A DNA stretch of 64,000 nt from Sulfitobacter sp. F26204 (GTDB lineage: Bacteria; Pseudomonadota; Alphaproteobacteria; Rhodobacterales; Rhodobacteraceae): positions 57,224 through 121,223 of the forward strand of contig NZ_JAPMLQ010000010.1 in NCBI RefSeq assembly GCF_026410305.1, given 5' to 3'. This document shows, piece by piece, positions 60,648-64,000 of the stretch. The position numbers and the translations under genes were made by a program. The notes under the pieces were generated by a model. It worked only from the letters and a program-made list of their open reading frames with translations. It did not search any database and was not told the DNA's origin. Position 1 is the first letter of the stretch. The number at the start of each line of letters is the position of its first letter.

Positions 60648-60662
60648 GCAGGAGCCATCCAC
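60648..60662 (-). repeat. Right inverted repeat of the IS110-family element
   Basis: GCAGGAGCCATCCAC, the exact reverse complement of 59319-59333. The stretch from 60663 to 60895 after it has no supported gene. Confidence 0.85.
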
Positions 60663-60895
60663 ACAGGCATTCGCCGCACAAGCGAAACCGAGGATTAGAT
60701 GAACTTGCAGTCAGCGGGGCAAAGCAAACTTTGAGGTAGCAGGCGCAATGAGTTGCGCCTGATTTCGATATAGTAGGCTCCGAAAACTCAAGGATTTCAT
60801 GTTTGCTACAACGGAGATGACGTTAGGGTTGATAATTTTTCGAAACTCTCGTCTACTACTCACATGAAATTCGTTCACCATTATTCGGGTTAGCC

Positions 60896-61177
60896 ATGGC
60901 CAAGCTGGTCGTATTCAGGGGTAGTAACTACACAGGTGCTTCGCGGGAATATCGAAGCAATGACCCTGATCTCGTTGTGAATTTAGAAGATTTTGAATTT
61001 GAGTCTGCGATTGCCATCACTGGCGATTGGGAGCTTTTTGACGATCTAGGTCATTCGGGTAACAAACTTGACCTGATGTCAGAAGGTGGCCCCGATTTTG
61101 ATGGCGCTTATAAAGACCCAGCAGATTTGCCTTTCGCAGGTGCATTTCACGTCAGATCAATACGGCATTCTGAATAG
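60896..61177 (+). CDS. Beta/gamma-crystallin-like protein
   Basis: A 93-residue protein. The start KLVVFRGSNYTGASREYRSNDPDL and the following FESAIAITGDWELFDDLGHSGNKLDL fit one Greek-key motif of the beta/gamma-crystallin fold; the C-terminal half ends FHVRSIRHSE. Acidic residues (SNDPDL, GPDFDG) could bind calcium. There is no signal peptide. It precedes a secreted repeat protein by 38 bases, so the two may be co-transcribed. Confidence 0.65.
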   Translation: MAKLVVFRGSNYTGASREYRSNDPDLVVNLEDFEFESAIAITGDWELFDDLGHSGNKLDLMSEGGPDFDGAYKDPADLPFAGAFHVRSIRHSE

Positions 61178-61215
61178 GCGAGATGCAATCGTGAAGCCAT
61201 GAGCTAGGGGGAATC

Positions 61216-62718
61216 ATGCTACGAGTATTATTAGTTCTTTTTGGGACTTTGGCGGCTACAGCGGCGTTTTCACAGGCCGAACTGCCGATACAAATCGACC
61301 CAAGCACCTATGGCGGCAAATATTGTATCAACAACAGAACGGATTGTTACACAGGCAGTAACTCAGTCAATTTATTCCCTGGCCGACACAGCATAGTGTT
61401 TGCCCCAAGCAACGGCTTTTCGTTTGAAGTTGCCGCTGATGGTGCGGTCACCGTTCCAGCGCCATACGACCACGCAGCGGATGGCGGAGACCAAACACTG
61501 ACCTTTTTGACTTCCTCGGTCGGCTTAGACTTTGGCAGTTATGAAGGAAGCATTGAGATCGTTAATGCGACCAACACAATCCCGCCGACAAGTGGTGTTA
61601 TATGGTTGGAATTGGTGAACGGTATTGACGGTTGGATATTTCAACTAGCGCCGGGAACGAGTTTTCGCTTCGACACGAATGAGACTGGACACCCAGCAGC
61701 TAATTCAACGCAGGCAACTATTTCCGGTCGAACAATGCAGCTGAACACGCGCACGTTGCTCATCGATCCCAACGGGTATACGGGCGATTTTGGGATAGTA
61801 AATAACAGACCACCACAAGACAAGGTTCGCAGAGTTCAACTCATACCTGGAATCGATAGGTACATTCTATCCTTTGCGTCGGGCACCGCGCTACTGTTTG
61901 ATTTTGCCTCAGACGGAACGATTGAACGTGTGCATAGTTCAGGGGCTGAAGATGACAACAACACTTTGCGCCTTTTGCCTATGGATCTTTTTGTGCAGCC
62001 CTTAGACCTTTCTCAAGGATGGTACATCATTGGGGCCGAGTCTCGTCCAGTCCTTCCAGGGGCACGTACGGTGAAAGTCATTCCAGACATACCGGCGTGG
62101 GCATTGTCGGTAGGTCCAGGAACAGCCGCACGATTTGATGTCGATGCTACTGGGATTGCACAGCCACCAGTTGTTGCGGTGTTTGAAGGTGTCGACATTT
62201 ACGAATTTGAGCTGTTCGAACGTCGAACAGAAGTGACCTGTATTTTTTCTGCAGATATAGACCTCCGCCAAGACTTGACCGGTAGTCTACCCGTGGATCC
62301 GGCGAACCCGGAACTGAGTGTTTCCGCCGAGATGACCTTCCAACTGACACCCTATTTCCAAGGAAGCACTTATACATGGCACCACTGGGAGGGCAAAATT
62401 GAGATTACAGACACGGGAGGAGAGACCCTTTCAGGGTTGTCCGGAGCATTTCTGCATTCCGACGATGGGCAGCAACGCAGATACAGCTTCTACGCCCAAG
62501 AGCTTTCTGGCTCTCTGGGTGGTGAATCTCCTCCCTCTGACAAAGATGTAATGCTATCCTTAACTGGTCCCTCAACTGGAAGCATCGATTTAGATTTCCC
62601 TAGTGACCTTACCGATTGGAATGTTTTGACCAGCCGTGTCTTTGTGTTCCGAGCTTTCGCATCGCGCGCGTTAGCCAAAGTTTCGATGCTGAATTTCCGT
62701 GGAACTGGCTGTAGTTAG
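61216..62718 (+). CDS. Secreted repeat protein of unknown function
   Basis: A 500-residue protein with a signal peptide (LLVLFGTLAATAAFSQA). Four degenerate repeats of about 70 to 80 residues cover residues 25-330. Each has a Tyr-Gly-like start (STYGGKYCI, GSYEGSIEI, NGYTGDFGI, SQGWYIIGA), a V-x-L-x-P/N-G strand and a Phe-Asp or Phe-Glu strand near its end (FSFEVAADG, FRFDTNETG, LLFDFASDG, ARFDVDATG). The C-terminal 150 residues form a different beta-rich domain with Cys at VTCIF and the end. It looks like an extracellular binding or surface protein. Confidence 0.7.
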   Translation: MLRVLLVLFGTLAATAAFSQAELPIQIDPSTYGGKYCINNRTDCYTGSNSVNLFPGRHSIVFAPSNGFSFEVAADGAVTVPAPYDHAADGGDQTLTFLTSSVGLDFGSYEGSIEIVNATNTIPPTSGVIWLELVNGIDGWIFQLAPGTSFRFDTNETGHPAANSTQATISGRTMQLNTRTLLIDPNGYTGDFGIVNNRPPQDKVRRVQLIPGIDRYILSFASGTALLFDFASDGTIERVHSSGAEDDNNTLRLLPMDLFVQPLDLSQGWYIIGAESRPVLPGARTVKVIPDIPAWALSVGPGTAARFDVDATGIAQPPVVAVFEGVDIYEFELFERRTEVTCIFSADIDLRQDLTGSLPVDPANPELSVSAEMTFQLTPYFQGSTYTWHHWEGKIEITDTGGETLSGLSGAFLHSDDGQQRRYSFYAQELSGSLGGESPPSDKDVMLSLTGPSTGSIDLDFPSDLTDWNVLTSRVFVFRAFASRALAKVSMLNFRGTGCS

Positions 62719-63135
62719 AATTTGCTGTGCTCGGGTTCGTCTGACCCACATTTCTGCATCACGCTACGAAAGAAGGTTTGTTCACGCAATATTCAAAACG
62801 CTGGTTAAGATTAGGCACGTTAATTCCGAAGAGTGACGAGCTGGATTCACAGATGTCTTTGCCCTTGCAGGTGAGTACGGCCCATTGCCGATATTGACTA
62901 GTGCGCCCGATCGCTGCGATGCGCCCGTTAAACTGGGCGCGCGTGAAAGGCGCAGCATTTACACCTCGGCACTTACCGGCTCGCAGACCTTTTCTGACCT
63001 ATGCCGTGACACTTGAAAGGCCAGATTCTTTTAGGGAAACCAACTCTAGGCTTTTTGAGCTACGAACTCAGCCCTTGAAACTGGGGCATAACTTGCGCAA
63101 CCTTTCTTGAGAAAGGTCAGATTGATGAGGTAAAA
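62719..63135. other. Non-coding stretch
   Basis: No supported gene. A 69-codon plus-strand frame at 62901-63110 has no ribosome-binding site and a basic, low-quality composition, so I leave it out. Confidence 0.45.
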
Positions 63136-63579
63136 ATGAAGATTTCCCTAAGCTTTTTTTGTGGGGCCGCTCTTTTCCCATTGGCAGCCACGGCCGATAG
63201 CCACGTATCTCAGACACCAACGAATTGCGAGTTCCAGAGTTCACACTCAGCTTTGGGTTTCGAATTTCAACAAGAAGTTTTTAAAACACAAGGGTACGAA
63301 CACCGAATTCAATGCTGGTATGCTAGCCAATCACTCACTCTGGCAGAAGGTCAGAGCGTGAATTTTCAGGCGACCTGTCCTGAGGGGAGTGATATCCACG
63401 ATACGGGGTTCATCTTACCCTCTAACGCCGTAAGAACCTTTAGCATTGCAGGTGTTAACTCTACGTTTCTGGAGGGCGGATCGACGCAAGACGCCGCGCA
63501 GGTATTGTTCTACCGTTTCTCGTCCCATACAGAGCCGCTGATGCAGGTTGTCCTAACGGCGCTTTGTAGAGATCAGTAA
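63136..63579 (+). CDS. Small secreted protein of unknown function
   Basis: A 147-residue protein with a signal peptide (MKISLSFFCGAALFPLAATA) and a mature beta-rich domain with four Cys (TNCEFQ, IQCWYA, ATCPEG, ALCRDQ), probably two disulfides. It has no family match by eye. It is the third exported or structural protein in the 60.9-63.6 kb cargo. Confidence 0.62.
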   Translation: MKISLSFFCGAALFPLAATADSHVSQTPTNCEFQSSHSALGFEFQQEVFKTQGYEHRIQCWYASQSLTLAEGQSVNFQATCPEGSDIHDTGFILPSNAVRTFSIAGVNSTFLEGGSTQDAAQVLFYRFSSHTEPLMQVVLTALCRDQ

Positions 63580-63758
63580 ACTTAGTTTGATCAGCCTTGG
63601 CATTGAAGCGGCGCTTCTATCTGCGCGTTTCGGGTAGTCACCAGTTACCTAACGCTATGTTGGTTCGATTTGGCGCATCGGATGTTTGCTGCATTCCGGC
63701 GAACTGTTAAATGGGTGCTGTCAGACGAATGCGAACCAGTCTCTGTTCTCCAGCGATC
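63580..63758. other. Non-coding stretch with a possible IS end
   Basis: No gene is seen. GGGTGCTGTCAGACG starts at 63714, just outside the transposase remnant, and could be its terminal inverted repeat; the partner end lies beyond the window, so this cannot be tested here. Confidence 0.3.
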
Positions 63759-63869
63759 TCAATCTGTTAGGCTGCGCCACTCGGTCAGAGCGGCGGCGCG
63801 GTTCAGCTTGAAATTTGATCGGCTGTAAAGGTGGCGCTCCGCATTGAAATGGTTGTGGATTGTAAGCGA
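63759..63869 (-). pseudogene. C-terminal remnant of a transposase, probably IS6-like
   Basis: The minus-strand frame ends TIHNHFNAERHLYSRSNFKL, then NRAAALTEWRSLTD and a stop. This is the type of C-terminus I associate with IS6-family DDE transposases in alphaproteobacteria. The frame upstream of it does not continue as a transposase: the residues before it (SGDHKEGGGGAS) are unrelated and a stop occurs near 63947 in another frame. It is therefore a fragment. Family assignment is from memory of a short segment. Confidence 0.4.
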
Positions 63870-64000
63870 TGCGCCGCCCCCACCTTCCTTGTGATCGCCT
63901 GATCTGAGATTCAGCTCTAATGGATGGATTATCAGGGAGTTTCTCCATGGAGCGCTCAACGGAGTTTCTCAGTAACATTGATATGATTGTGGGGCCGCGC

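Larger units (their letters stand above)
59319..60662 (+). mobile_element. IS110-family element, IS1111 group
   Basis: The element contains one transposase gene (59397-60416) bounded by perfect 15-base inverted repeats. GTGGATGGCTCCTGC is at 59319-59333 and its complement at 60648-60662. IS1111-group elements have subterminal inverted repeats like these, whereas other IS110 members lack them. The true ends should lie a few bases outside the repeats, so the coordinates are minimal. The non-coding part 3' of the gene is 231 bases long, and the 5' part only 63. Confidence 0.85.

Overview
The window looks like part of a conjugative plasmid from an alphaproteobacterium, most likely of the Roseobacter group (Rhodobacterales). 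This rests on gene content: an RPA-type iteron replicon, VirB/VirD4 transfer genes with VirC1/VirC2-like proteins, the strawberry-notch/DUF736/ParB-like block common on alphaproteobacterial plasmids, ArdC antirestriction, and a copper/zinc-type metal island. The genus cannot be fixed from sequence alone. No rRNA, tRNA or CRISPR was seen.

Layout. (1) 1-11 kb, metal and envelope island: the 3' end of lnt with a tiny membrane partner, an L,D-transpeptidase lipoprotein, a Zn/Cd-type P1B ATPase, then a long minus-strand operon running from 9532 down to 3704. That operon encodes a Cys-rich secreted protein, a Tat-exported multicopper oxidase, a DUF411 protein, small membrane proteins, cytochrome c, two thioredoxin-like proteins and CcdA, many joined by ATGA overlaps. 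It is preceded by a promoter with a MerR/CueR-type 19-bp spacer. A His/Met-rich periplasmic protein and a divergent Crp-like regulator follow. (2) 11.3-18.6 kb, DNA processing for transfer: XRE regulator, VirD4, relaxase, MobC-like protein, a candidate oriT, a strictly 8-bp-phased array of 44 octamers, and VirC1-like and VirC2-like genes. (3) 18.6-38.6 kb, accessory and establishment genes: ArdC, DUF-type plasmid proteins, S1/P1 nuclease, a SLOG/DUF2493 protein, a WGR protein, an IetAS-like subtilase/AAA pair with a 20-bp-phased upstream array, a tandem DUF736 protein, a strawberry-notch methylase-helicase and a large ParB-like protein. (4) 39.4-40.9 kb, replicon: 11 iterons, a perfect DnaA box and repA. 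(5) 41-54.4 kb, mating-pair formation: VirB1, B2, fused B3-B4, small lipoprotein, a second transglycosylase, B5, B6, B8, B9, B10, B11. (6) 54.5-64 kb, cargo: an HD-hydrolase/nucleotidyltransferase/histidine-phosphatase operon, an ECF42-type sigma factor with a YCII partner, an IS1111-type IS110 element, a crystallin-like protein, a repeat-containing secreted protein and a decayed transposase end.

How it works together. The relaxase/MobC pair would nick oriT and VirD4 would feed the VirB channel. VirC1/VirC2-like proteins are encoded immediately downstream of the octamer array, which makes that array the best candidate for an overdrive-like or centromere-like site. ArdC and IetAS would help establishment and maintenance, and RepA with its iterons replicates the molecule. 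The most unusual sequence-level observations are the octamer array (16697-17048), the 20-bp-phased repeats upstream of ietA (29818-29906), and the HD/nucleotidyltransferase/phosphatase cassette (54567-57167).
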